From Imbricaverruca yamaguchii (lineage: Eukaryota > Arthropoda > Thecostraca > Neoverrucidae), in the NCBI GenBank assembly GCA_034440575.1, contig JAOTOL010001605.1:1008501-1072500 (forward strand): 64,000 bases of DNA, given 5' to 3'. Shown here piece by piece: positions 1 through 9,377 of this stretch (position 1 is its first letter; each line of letters starts with the position of its first letter). A model generated the notes under the pieces. It was not told the DNA's origin and searched no databases. It saw only the letters and a list, made by a program, of their open reading frames with translations. Made by a program: the position numbers and the translations under genes.

Positions 1-75
1 GCCCACCGGCGCAACAGCGTGGGCGGCGCCATTAGCCGTGAATGTGCATGCAGTGCGTCGTAAAACACTCAATAA
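1..75 (+). mobile_element. SINE family A, 3' tail (cut by window start)
   Basis: The sequence matches the 3' half of the complete family A copies at 32999, 23528 and 56785: the GGGCGGCGCCATTAGCCGTG block, then GTGCGTCGTAAAAC, then an AATAAA-rich tail. The tRNA-like head would lie to the left of the window. Family A has a GGCCGAGTGGTTAAGG A-box typical of tRNA-Leu/Ser-like promoters, so it is a pol III-type retroposon. The identification comes from internal comparison, not a database. Confidence 0.8.
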
Positions 76-231
76 ATGAGGTGGCGACAAGACTAGGCAT
101 CTCTCACAAAACCAAGTGGGTCTGTGTCCCAAAATGTCAGAATGAATAAGGAAATTGACAAATGAACATTAGCTCCAGGAAACTCCAGAACAGGAAACGT
201 CCGAACCACCATCCCTCGACCCACCCGGATT

Positions 232-322
232 GCCCAGCTAGTTGTGTGTGTGTGTGATTGTGGTTTTAGGGCGCATCGACCATGGTTGGTCATTTAGCGC
301 CCATAACAGAGCCCAGCTAGTT
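232..322 (-). mobile_element. Mini-retroposon family D, copy 1, with TSD
   Basis: A 67-nt insert (244-310) is flanked by a perfect 12-bp direct repeat, GCCCAGCTAGTT, at 232-243 and 311-322. The insert holds the family D hairpin (GGGCGC ... GCGCCC) on the right and its tail on the left, here expanded to a GT microsatellite. In the element's own orientation the hairpin is 5' and the tail 3', so the copy lies on the minus strand. It has no tRNA-like head. Confidence 0.85.
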
Positions 323-1034
323 AGTTGATTAGTTGGGTATTACTGTTTAAGGGTCACGGCCGGCGATATCGGGCCGGAAGGCGACTGGAAGTGTTCATCT
401 ATGCCACACAAGATGACTTGGATTTCCCTACGACATTCATCAAAAGCGGTGTACACTGTTTACGGCTCCGGATGACTGTGTGGTGAGGCGACAATGCACT
501 TGCATAGCCGGCCGAAACCACCGCTGATGAACTTCTTTCAGTGAATACAGTAGTAGCTGAGTAGAGTACACCTCAAGATCGAATGGGAAAGCCACATCTT
601 CGGCAAGACCGAGGTCAAGTACGACACCATCGAATGCGTGGGCGTAGAGTGCATCGAGTGTCATTACGTGTAGAGTGCATCAAGAATCAAGCCTTTGGAA
701 ATGTAGGTTTACACTGGCGATCCAATCATCAAGCGAGGGCGGAGTGACAAAGCCAGAAGCCAAGTCAAATTAGTTCAAGACGTTCCTGGATGCAATTCAG
801 TGGATAGAGTTCCCAGGTTTATATACATATTAAATAAGCGCAGTCCTAAACGGTAAGCTATTCCAGGGGCAGCATAGACCCACGCCCTGTATGAATTTCG
901 AATGTACAAGGTTAGACACCCTTCGTGGTCGACAGGGAATGTAAAACGAGTGCTGGCGCAAGAACAAGCATAAAAAAGCGTTCGATATACTCCGATACAA
1001 AACACGTTTTCGTAGAGCGAGCGCATGATTACCT
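323..1034. other. Single-copy DNA, nothing recognised
   Basis: About 700 bases of mixed composition without a tandem repeat. Short open frames occur on the minus strand but none shows a domain or motif I recognise. Confidence 0.5.
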
Positions 1035-1116
1035 TTCGAATGGTATGCTAATTAGTTAGTTATTTGAGATTAAGGGCGCATCGACTGCGTCGGTCATGCA
1101 GCTTCGAATGGTATGC
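1035..1116 (-). mobile_element. Mini-retroposon family D, copy 2, with TSD
   Basis: A 54-nt insert (1049-1102) sits between two perfect 14-bp direct repeats, TTCGAATGGTATGC, at 1035-1048 and 1103-1116. The insert reads, on the plus strand, tail (TTAGTTAGTTATTTGAG) then the GGGCGCATCGACTGCG hairpin arm, ending at CATGCAGC. This is one of the cleanest examples that a sequence of about 55 nt retroposed by itself. Confidence 0.9.
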
Positions 1117-1789
1117 GTCTCGTTTTGTGAGCCCTCGAGCCGTGCCAACGTGCCGCGTATTGCCGCACACACACACCCAGCACTACGCCACCGGCTCGAG
1201 TGGTGTCATGACACCAGGTCAGCTCATGTCCGGCCGCCCACGGACACGTCTGTCGTGTCGGCAATGCCCGTCATAGCGTGTCAGCGTCGGGTGCCGGCCT
1301 GCTTAACGTTGCCGGTCGCACTGCTGGGCCGGGATGGATCGAACACAAACAATACATTTGTCGGTGAACGGCAGAACCTAAAACCTGCGCCTAAATGATT
1401 GTGCGGACGAGCTGCGTGCGCTCCTACTCTCCATGTGGTCAAATATCGGCGCAAGTAGTGATGGATGGACATGGCGTGCGAATTGGGCTTCATGCACAGC
1501 GTACACTCACAATGATGTTCATGCCTAGTTCTGCAGCGGTATACCTGCAATATCCATCACCCCATGTCACGATGCTCAATGCAACGCTTCATTTCATTTT
1601 CCCAGAATCTGAAATGGAAAATACGCCACGCTGGCAATAAACTACGCCAACATGACACTTCCGTCATGTGTGCATAAATAATTGCATTAGTGGATGCTTC
1701 AAGGAAAATCGACTTCACCTTGCGAGACAGCCTGGCGGCAGTGCCATGTTCCCGCCAAAACCGCGTGAGCCTGTCGATACGTTCTTGCG
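1117..1789. other. Single-copy DNA, nothing recognised
   Basis: Mixed-composition sequence leading into the 24-bp minisatellite. No convincing exon, promoter or dispersed repeat was seen. Confidence 0.45.
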
Positions 1790-2242
1790 GGCTTTGACAG
1801 GTCACAACTGGTGGCCTTTGGCAGGTCACAACTGGTGGCTTTTGACGAGTCACAACTGGCGGCGTCTGGCAGTTCACAAATGGCGGCCTTTGACAGGCCA
1901 CGACTGGCGGCCTTTGGCAGGTCACAACTGGTGACCTTTGACAGGCCACAACTGGCGGCCTTTGGCAGGCCCCAACTGGCAGCCTTTGACAAGTCACAAC
2001 TGGTGGCCTTTGATAGGTCACAACTGGTGGCATTTGGCAGGTCACAACTGTTGGCCTTTTTCAGGTCATAACTGACGGCCTTTGGCAGGTTACAACTGGC
2101 AGCCTTTGACAAGTCACAGCTGGTGGCCTTTGCTAGGTCACAACTGGTGGCCTTTGACAGGTCACAACTGGCAGCCTTTCTCAGGTCACAACTGGTGGCC
2201 ATTGGCAGGCGACAACTGGTGACCTTTGGCAGGTCACAACTG
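1790..2242. repeat. 24-bp minisatellite, about 18 units
   Basis: The unit is CACAACTGGTGGCC plus TTTGRCAGGT. Start positions advance by exactly 24 from 1803 to 2235. Units differ by point changes only, with no length change, so both strands stay open for over 150 codons with an 8-residue period. Sequence drift looks even along the array. The unit contains GGTCAC, a motif shared with several other arrays here. Confidence 0.95.
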
Positions 2243-2504
2243 CACCAACAGCTCAACAAAAACTGCGCCGGTGTGCCGCTGCACAGCGTCGCACCGTCCA
2301 GCCATTGTCGCCCGACGTCGGCCAGATGTGGCGCTGGAAAGTGGCCTGAACGAATTACTGGATCGTGCGGCTAATTCCTGAAATGGCGCCGGTATTTCCG
2401 CGGCAGCTCAATTCGCAGACAGATTGCCTGCATTGGCCTGTCCTGCTCTCTGCAGGGCAGGCTGCACCAGTCCGAATATCCGGCCCAGCTGGGGAGTCAG
2501 CTGG

Positions 2505-2818
2505 GAAGTGGCGAGGTGAGGTTGGGACGTGGCGAGGTGAGGTTGGGACTCGGCGGAGTGAGGCTTGGGATGTGGCGAGGTGAGGTTGGGAATCGGCGGG
2601 GTGTGGTTGGGACTCGGCGGGGTGAGGTTGGGACTCGGTGGGGTGACGTTGGGACTCGGCGGGGTGAGGTTGGGACTCGGCGGGGTGGGGCTTGGGACGT
2701 GGCAGGGTGAGGATTGGGACGTGACGGAGTGAAGTTGGGACGTGGCTGGATGAGGCTCGGGACGTGGGGTGGGGGTGAGGCTTGGAACGTGGCGGGGTTA
2801 GGCTTGGAACGCGGCAGC
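2505..2818. repeat. 21-bp G-rich minisatellite, about 14 units
   Basis: The unit is GTGAGGTTGGGACTCGGCGGG. The right third is more degenerate and contains a G-rich spacer near 2765. Runs of GGG at regular spacing make G-quadruplex formation on the plus strand possible; that is inference. Confidence 0.9.
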
Positions 2819-2823
2819 AGGAC

Positions 2824-3179
2824 GACAGTGCCAGGGTTAAAATATTGGTTTTTCGTTATGTGTGAGATGTCGAAACGAGCATAGCAGGATGTCGAAATTT
2901 GACATGTAAGTAGTGTAATTTAAAATGCTTTTGATGTCTTTCAAACTAAAATTAGAGTTGATGGCGTAGGTAATTATGACTGGACCTTTATCATTTGTTT
3001 TGAGGTTTATAATTTAGGAAGAGCTGTATTTCATAAACGAGATACTGTTAGAAAGGAGACATGAATAGTTCATATCCAGGAGCAGGATGCCGATACTTCT
3101 TGGAGAAGGATGTCGATTATGTGTTCAGAAAGTGGTATATTCCACCCTATTTCGCGAATAATTTATCACTGGACAGTGC
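2824..3179 (-). mobile_element. hAT-type MITE, complete copy 1
   Basis: A 340-bp element (2832-3171) starts with CAGGGTTAAAATATT and ends with the complement of CAGTGATAAATTATT. These terminal inverted repeats match at 12 of 15 positions. It is bounded by a perfect 8-bp direct repeat, GACAGTGC, at 2824-2831 and 3172-3179. CAG termini with 8-bp TSDs are the hallmark of the hAT superfamily. There is no transposase, so it is non-autonomous. GATGTCGA motifs lie near both ends. Its strand is given relative to the copies at 36237 and 61917. The 70-codon frame at 3061-3273 starts inside the element and is not treated as a gene. Confidence 0.92.
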
Positions 3180-3504
3180 TGTCCAACAGTGTCAATACGC
3201 GGACACCGCTGTGTTAGCACAAGACAAACTGCCCATCGGTAACGTCAATTCCTGTGCAACATGCCACGCCTAGTCTACCCCGATATCGCATGAATCAACT
3301 CCGAAACGCCGAATAAATAGTCACCGGCTACCGGCTACCGGCTAAATAGTCACCTACGGCACAGGGCGCAGTTCGTTGCCGCGCATTAAAACAGCAGATC
3401 ACCACATGTCGAGGCGCCAGCGCCAGCCGACTTCCGTTCTCAACCCCCCTCCCCCCGTCGGCTGCGGCTGACTTCCGTTCCCGGCGGGGTTGGTTGTACA
3501 TTTG
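3180..3504. other. Single-copy spacer with a CCGGCTA triplet
   Basis: Holds a short perfect triplication of a 7-bp unit (CCGGCTA) near 3324-3345 and a C-run near 3445. Otherwise unremarkable. Confidence 0.5.
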
Positions 3505-3754
3505 CAAGGTTCGGTCTGGTTTGGCTATTTGAGTTTTAGGTCGCGTCGAGGTTGGTTGGTTGGTTATTGGTTTTACGACACGTCGACCGTTGAGTCATGT
3601 AGCGTCACCAATCTCTCACGCCGATTGGTCGCGGGCGAATAGTTGTGACAGGTGAGACTCGAACCCACAACCTTTCGATTGTGAGACGAGCAACTTACCC
3701 CTAGGCTACTCGTCCCCTTGGGTCGCGTCGAACCGACGTGCTCATTTAGAGTCC
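3505..3754 (-). mobile_element. Family D relic split by a SINE-B insertion
   Basis: Left (3505-3549) and right (3721-3754) parts join into one family D element: tail TTGGCTATTTGAGTTTTA, then GGTCGCGTCGA, then the second hairpin arm. Between them lies the SINE-B copy with its own 11-bp TSD. The D copy is therefore older than this SINE-B copy. No outer TSD for D is visible, consistent with age. Confidence 0.7.
3539..3731 (-). mobile_element. SINE family B, full-length, with TSD
   Basis: A 171-nt insert (3550-3720) is flanked by a perfect 11-bp repeat, GGTCGCGTCGA. Read on the minus strand it starts with a tRNA-like head: a TAGCCTAGGGGTAAG A-box, a CTCACAATCGAAAGG anticodon region and a GGTTCGAGTCT B-box. 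A body (CCGCGACCAATCGGCGTGAG), the shared hairpin and an AATAACCAACC tail follow. The head resembles tRNA-Val in its anticodon arm; that assignment is inference. Confidence 0.92.
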
Positions 3755-3861
3755 AATATCCAGGGTGACCGTGAAGGGTCGCCGCTGGATAGGAGACAGC
3801 CGCTCACTGTGCAGTCCGATGCACCGTTCACAATACAGTCGCCGCTCGATAACTGTGGATT

Positions 3862-4790
3862 GTGTGTAACGCAGCCCTTGGCTGGTGCTGGATACGTCGG
3901 TTGGTTGGTTATTGGAGTTTTGGGGCGCATGGTGTCGGGTACGTGACGCAGCCCTTGGCTGGTGTCGGGTACGTGACGCAGCCCTTGGCTGGTGTCGGGT
4001 ACGTGACGCAGCCCTTGGCTGGTGTCGGGTACGTGACGCAGCCCTTGGCTGGTGTTGGGTACGTGACGCAGCCCTTGGCTGGTGTTGGGTACGTGACGCA
4101 GTCCTTGGCTGGTGTCGGGTACGTGACGCAGCCCTTGGCTGGTGTTGGGTACGTGTGTGCGTGACGCAGCCCTTGACTGGTGCTGGGTACGTGACGCAGC
4201 CCTTGGCTGGTGCTGGGTACGTGATGCAGCCCTTGGCTGGTGCTGGGTACGTGATGCAGCCCTTGGCTGGTGCTGGGTACGTGATGCAGCCCTTGGGTGG
4301 TGCTGGGTACGTGACGCAGCCCTTGGCTGGTGCTGGGTACGTGACGCAGCCCTTGGCTGGTGTCGGGTACGTGACGCAGCCCTTGGCTGGTGTCGGGTAC
4401 GTGACGCAGCCCTTGGCTGGTGCTGGGTACGTGACGCAGTCCTTGTCTGGTGTTGGGTGCGTGACGCAGCCCTTGGCTGGTGCTGGGTACGTGACGCAGC
4501 CCTTGGCTGGTGCTGGGTACGTGATGCAGCCCTTGGCTGGTGCTGGGTACGTGATGCAGCCCTTGGCTGGTGCTGGGTACGTGATGCAGCCCTTGGCTGG
4601 TGTCGGGTACGTGACGCAGCCCTTGGCTGGTGCTGGGTACGTGACGCAGCCCTTGGCTGGTGCTGGGTACGTGATGCAGCCCTTGGCTGGTGCTGGGTAC
4701 GTGATGCAGCCCTTGGCTGGTGTTGGGTACGTGACGCAGCTCTTGGCTGGTGTCCGTTACGTGACTCGACTCGCGATGTATCTAGTCAGC
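3862..4790. repeat. 30-bp minisatellite, about 29 units
   Basis: The unit is GTGACGCAGCCCTTGGC plus TGGTGCTGGGTAC, in phase with the 60-base rows. A 6-bp insertion at about 4152-4160 shifts the register once. Each unit contains CAGCC-CTT-GGCTG, able to form a 5-bp hairpin. Variants (GCTGGG, GTCGGG, GTTGGG) are interspersed in blocks, suggesting local duplication. One unit (about 3868-3897) is separated from the rest by a family D fragment. Confidence 0.95.
3897..3930 (-). mobile_element. Family D fragment at the edge of the 30-bp array
   Basis: The sequence TTGGTTGGTTATTGGAG, then TTTTGGGGCGCAT, matches the tail and the start of the hairpin of family D. It separates the first array unit from the remainder. 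The unit-like sequences on both sides (TGGTGCTGGATACGT and GGTGTCGGGTACGT) could be diverged TSDs or ordinary array units. Confidence 0.65.
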
Positions 4791-4944
4791 GCCTGATGGA
4801 GCGGCATCACCGTTTGCGTGTATAAGCCGTGACGCACATGGGAAGCCCACGACACCCGGGCCGAACCCAGGAGGAGGACCAAGTCAGAGCTGGCTGCGGT
4901 GGCAACGTGCGTCAGCCTGACTCACTCAGTCCTGATCAACAATG

Positions 4945-5635
4945 TCGACTGACCGGGCCGCCCCAGTCCAGCTGCAGTGGGAGGAGGTCGGGGCCGCCCC
5001 AGTCCAGCTGCAGTGGGAGGAGGTCGGGGCCGCCCCAGTCCAGCTGCAGTGGGAGGAGGTCGGGGCCGCCCCAGTCCAGCTGCAGTGGGAGGAGGTCGGG
5101 GCCGCCCCAGTCCAGCTGCAGTGGAGGAGGTCGGGGCCGCCCCAGTCCAGCTGCAGTGGGAGGAGGTCGGGGCCGCCCCAGTCCAGCTGCAGTGGGAGGA
5201 GGTCGGGGCCGCCCCAGTCCAGCTGCAGTGGGAGGAGGTCGGGGCCGCCCCAGTCCAGCTGCAGTGGGAGGAGGTCGGGGCCGCCCCAGTCCAGCTGCAG
5301 TGGGAGGAGGTCGGGGCCGCCCCAGTCCAGCTGCAGTGGGAGGAGGTCGGGGCCGCCCCAGTCCAGCTGCAGTGGAAGGAGGTCGGGGCCGCCCCGTTCA
5401 GCTGCAGTCATGTGACCGTCCCAGCCCGGTCCTAGGAGGCGAGGGTCGCCCCAGCCCAGAGCCAGTGAGAGGTCAGCATCGTCCCGGTCCAGTTCTAGTT
5501 GAAAGAAGTCGCGGCCGGCCCAGCCCAGATCCAGTCGTGGGAGTTCAGCGTCGTCCCAGTCCGGTTTTAGTTGGAGGAGGTCAGTGCGTTCCCAGTCCGG
5601 TTCTGGTTGGAGGTCAGGCAGCAGATCAGGCGGCG
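4945..5635. repeat. 36-bp minisatellite with decayed right flank
   Basis: About 12 near-identical 36-bp units (GTCGGGGCCGCCCCAGTCC plus AGCTGCAGTGGGAGGAG) run from 4950 to about 5400. One unit near 5120 lacks a G, which shifts all frames. From 5400 to 5635 the same unit continues in strongly diverged form (for example TCCCAGTCCGGTTCTGG with TTGGAGGTC). Homogenised units therefore lie beside an older decayed edge. Confidence 0.93.
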
Positions 5636-6265
5636 GGTGGCCGCCACCATTCGACAGGTGCAGACGGACATACGGGTCCGATCCGGCTGATAGGCACGGC
5701 TGCCGGCCGGCCGCTACGACCTGTTTGGTTTCCACTGCTGCATCGGCGCCGGCTTCGAGAGAAAGCCGAGCATACCCAATGCCGATGGCCCCAATAGAGC
5801 AAACTATTGGTCAGCCTGTAAGTGTCTCTATCATATGTTATTACATTCAGATGTAGGCTTAAGCCGATGTGGGGATATCACCCGACAAATTTCAGACTTC
5901 AGACAATTTGCATCATGTCTCTTCGAAATAGTTAAATGCAAAGCCCATTCTTCGCGAGCGACTGAAACGATGTTCCGGTATCGAAATGTCGTTCGGCCAC
6001 AGCATCGCAGCCACTGCAATTTCCGTTACCCGTTCGAGGTTGCAGCGCGGCGTCACTGTCAACAACAGCCGGCCGGCACGTGAGCCGTGACGGTGTGACG
6101 ACACGCCGGCCGCGCCGGCTGGCACGCGCCGGCGTCACACGCTGTCGACACGGTGCACCCTGCCACTGCGCCCGTCTGCTCATGCACCACGAGCGCGGCC
6201 GACGCGCCGCTGCCAGCGCGACCCTGCACTCGGCGCTCGGTTGCATGCACGCAAAGCAGATTAAC
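5636..6265. other. Single-copy DNA, GC-rich on the right
   Basis: No repeat family or exon recognised. From about 6040 the sequence becomes CpG-dense. Confidence 0.4.
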
Positions 6266-6372
6266 ACGGTATTGTGTGTGTGTGTGTGTGTTGCTGGCCG
6301 CCGCATCTGACCTCGACGTCGCCGCCCCTGTGTGTGTGTTGCCGGCCGCCGCACTTGACCTCGACGCATCAC
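6266..6372. repeat. GT microsatellite and short direct duplication
   Basis: A (GT)n run at about 6273-6290 is followed by a block with GCCGCCGCATCTGACCTCG that repeats about 48 bp later as GCCGCCGCACTTGACCTCG, again after a short GT run. Confidence 0.7.
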
Positions 6373-6714
6373 TGTGCGGAGTACTGGACCTCGCCACCAG
6401 TCACCGCCGGCCGGTCACTACGGGCGCGCACGTCCACAGGCGGCGGAGGGCGGGCGGGGGCACAGGAAAATACACCGCTGAAGTCGAGAAGCGGCACGGC
6501 GAGACACGACTGCACAGTTGCAGCGCGAGTGTCGGCCTTCTGACACGACATGCGGCACGTGGCGGCCCCATTACCGGCCGCAGTGCCGGCCGTGGCATTG
6601 CCTATGTATGGCCTGAAGTACTGCACGTGTGTTTATCGCAAATGTGTCACGCGACAGCCAAAAGTGCACCACCGCCGTCGCAGCGCCTGCCTGGCAGACA
6701 CTCCTCCCCCACCC

Positions 6715-6827
6715 AAAATTTACGCTTTGTTGTAGACTTGTCCAAATGTTTCGATACCGTTAACAATAATAATCTCCTCAGAAAACGCAACAAGTGCGGT
6801 GTAAATAGCAAGTGGTTTTCAAATTAA
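6715..6827 (+). pseudogene. Non-LTR retrotransposon RT fragment
   Basis: The frame reads RFVVDLSKCFDTVNNNN and then LLRKRNKCGVNSKWFSN before a stop. This matches the conserved first catalytic block of non-LTR (jockey/CR1/I-like) reverse transcriptases, whose usual form is LDLSKAFDTVNH..LL..L...G, and it carries the catalytic aspartate of that block. Nothing upstream or downstream continues the domain, so it is a roughly 110-bp scrap. The clade cannot be set from so short a piece. Confidence 0.6.
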
Positions 6828-6889
6828 TTAGCACACACACACGGACAGGCAGTAAGTAGAAGTACTGGGCTCAGACGGCGTGCCTTAAT

Positions 6890-7055
6890 CATCGGTCTTC
6901 CTTGGAACACTGGCGTGTTCCCAGGGTGGTCCCAAGGCTGTCTGTTGTGTAAAATCAGCCCATACGTGCACGATGCAGAAATAATCCGACCCGAAAACGA
7001 CATGCAGAGCTGATAACGAACTACAAAAGTGAGCCGTGTGAAAAGATCTGACGAT
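6890..7055 (-). repeat. Unclassified dispersed repeat, left copy of inverted pair
   Basis: The minus strand here resembles the plus strand at 7588-7745. Shared blocks include TTTTCACAC..GCTCAC, TTCGGGTCGGATTAT, GGGCTGA and TTACACAACAGACAGC. By eye the identity is near three quarters. The two copies face away from a centre at about 7320. The class is unknown; no TSD or terminal repeat was found. Confidence 0.6.
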
Positions 7056-7587
7056 GAAGCAAGAGTCGTGGCGCTTATTCGACTTGCTCCGAGACAAGGG
7101 TCGGACAGTAAACTCCGCAAATACAAAAATGATCGTGTGTGGCAATTATAGGCGCATCCAAGGGTAATTGTCCTTCCCTCGGCAGCAAAAAAAAAGAGAT
7201 AAATATCACTGGATCAAACAAGATATTTTGAGATTTGCGCCAGAGTGAACCAGAAATGATTGGAGCGCCAGGTGCTCCGACAGCGGTTTCGATAGCGTAA
7301 TAGTTTTTGACGAGCTGGGCCCCCTTAAAAAAGTTCTGACAGCGCCCGTTGTGGCATTGCCGCCAGGCTGCGAAACTTGCCCAATGCTCATAATAAACTT
7401 CTGTGGATCAATCATCACCAAGTCTAAAGTTGCATAAACAGCTTGGCGTGCATGCCGACAGACATTTCACATTCAAAGATAATGCCATGTGCGTGAAATG
7501 TGACGGTATTTATAGTGTCCATGCAAGCAAAACAGAGCCTCCCGAAATATACTACGACAAAACCACTGTCGCCGCTCCAATTATTTA

Positions 7588-7745
7588 TATTTTCACACAG
7601 CTCACATTTGTTGTTCGTCATCAGTGCCTGCAGGTCGTCTTCGGGTCGGATTATGTCTGTGTCGTGCCAGTACGGGCTGACATTACACAACAGACAGCTT
7701 ATGTGGCACTGGTCAATCCCCAGCACCGGCGAAATCAATACCCGG
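7588..7745 (+). repeat. Unclassified dispersed repeat, right copy of inverted pair
   Basis: Inverted partner of 6890-7055, starting at the same TTTTCACACAGCTCAC boundary. The 530 bp between the copies shows no homology between its two halves, so this is better explained by two insertions than by one fold-back element. Confidence 0.6.
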
Positions 7746-7855
7746 CACCGGCCGTGGCTGACAGCTAATTAATGCCAGCCACACCCTGGCCAGCACTGGT
7801 TCAGTACCGGCGAAATCAATGCCCCGCGCCGAACGCGGCTGACGGCTGACCACGC
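7715..7855. repeat. Short tandem duplication, two units of about 75 bp
   Basis: ACCGGCGAAATCAATACCC followed by a GGCTGACAGCT end recurs as ACCGGCGAAATCAATGCCC followed by GGCTGACGGCT. Confidence 0.7.
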
Positions 7856-7859
7856 ACCG

Positions 7860-8315
7860 GGGCCGGGAGTTGCGCAACACGCCGCCCCAGACACGCACTG
7901 CCCAACTGGGCCGGCGGTCGCGCCGTGCTGGGATCCGGCAGGCGCCTCGAGGCCTCGAGCGCACTGCGTGACCAGATGACAGGAAGTGTCACCTGTAGCA
8001 GCAGTCACGGGTGCGTCACGTACCCGTGACCAACCGAACCCCGCGGCAGGGCTGGCGGGGTACACGCATACCTTTATGAACGGATCATTGCGCTCCGCAA
8101 GGCCTACCGCCAGCTTGGATGACTCTGCCTTCGCCGTGAACGGGAAGAATATGCCACATGAGGGCTGTGGAAGGCTTTCAGGCGAGAGGAAGTATCCCAA
8201 AGTAGAATATGCACGTGATAGGATTAAATTAAAGCCTGCCAAACATTAGAGGCGGCCGCTGCTCCAACTTCGACCTTATTCGCGACACCATCACAAGCAG
8301 TGGATGCCCGCTCGG
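7860..8315. other. Single-copy DNA, nothing recognised
   Basis: Mixed GC-rich sequence. Open frames on both strands lack recognisable domains. Confidence 0.4.
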
Positions 8316-8317
8316 TC

Positions 8318-8363
8318 AGTCTGGACCCAGTGGACCCAGTGCACCCAGTGGACCCAGTAGACT
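8318..8363. repeat. 9-bp repeat, about 5 units
   Basis: The unit is TGGACCCAG with one substitution (TGCACCCAG). Confidence 0.85.
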
Positions 8364-8676
8364 CGCGTGGCCTCACGCGGACCGGCCTGACCCGGACCGC
8401 GCTGCTCACTCAACCGATAACAGAAATGGTGACGTTTCAAAACAACGCCATCCATTGCAGTTTTATATGTGGAGTAATTGGCCCGCCGTAAATAAACATG
8501 GGCCACGACGCCCCGGGGCCCAGCAAAGTCACGGGTCCCGTCCGTGAAGCCTCCGGCGATATACTGAGCATAGAGCGCGCAGCAGCAAAGCACGATTGCT
8601 CGACAACGCTCTCCTCTCAACAATTCTCCGGGCTGGAGGAATGTGATTGCATTTGCAATTCGAAACAGCATAGCCA

Positions 8677-8856
8677 TGGGAGGGCCAGGGGAGGGGAAAG
8701 AGAATGGGAGGGCAGGGGTAGGGGAGGAGAGAAAGGGAACGATAAATAGAAAGGGAAAGTGAAAGGAAAAAACAGAAAAAGGAAGAGAAAGAGAAAAAAG
8801 TGAGAGCACACGGAAAGAACAAGAACGATAAAAAGGAAGAGAGAAAACAACGCGAG
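8677..8856. repeat. Polypurine tract of about 180 bp
   Basis: The plus strand is almost pure A/G: GGGAGGGGA blocks grade into GAAAGGGAAAG blocks. Such tracts can form triplex (H-DNA) structures, which is inference. The minus-strand open frames over it are low-complexity F/S/L-rich artefacts. Confidence 0.9.
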
Positions 8857-8859
8857 TAC

Positions 8860-9176
8860 ACTTGTGTACTCTCGTTATTCAAGTGCTAGATTATGAATCC
8901 ATTCACACATAATAAGCAACTCTGATAACTTCGACGGCTAGCTAATGCCACTACCGTTACAGCTGTCAGTTCTAATGGCCTCCAATCGGTTGCTAAAAAA
9001 GACGGTCTAATTTAGAGTTCAACGGCAGCGAACACTCACTAGCAAGAATTATGCTTCGGTCTGCATAGTACAGACCCACTGGTGTCTTGAAGATATACAT
9101 GATACATGCTATCATTCAGGTACTTTGAGGGAGGCGCCGCCCTACATAGGTCATGCCATTGCCCCACACAGGTCGC
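8860..9176. other. Single-copy DNA, nothing recognised
   Basis: AT-richer spacer without a recognisable element. Confidence 0.4.
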
Positions 9177-9377
9177 ATTGCAGCCCCTTGTCCAGTGGCA
9201 TATCATACATCGCTTACCTTGTCTAACTACAAATATGTGGAACAGATCATTCACCGTTTACCGTATTGCAGCCCCCTGTCCAGTGGCATATCATTCATCG
9301 CTTACCACATCTGGGCACAAATATGTGGAACAGATCAGTCATCGTTTACCTTATCTGGGCACAAACATGTGGAGAAA
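9177..9377. repeat. 88-bp tandem duplication, about 2.3 units
   Basis: ATTGCAGCCCC(T/C)TGTCCAG begins at 9177 and 9265. Each unit ends in ACAAATATGTGGAACAGATC, and a third partial copy carries ACAAACATGTGGAGAAAGC. Shorter internal similarity (CATCGYTTACC) suggests the 88-mer arose from a unit about half as long. Confidence 0.85.

Noticed and set aside
3061..3273. A 70-codon frame with cysteines, which might be read as a small secreted peptide
   Set aside because: It starts inside the hAT MITE and continues into the flank across the TSD; matching sequence occurs in the other MITE copies.
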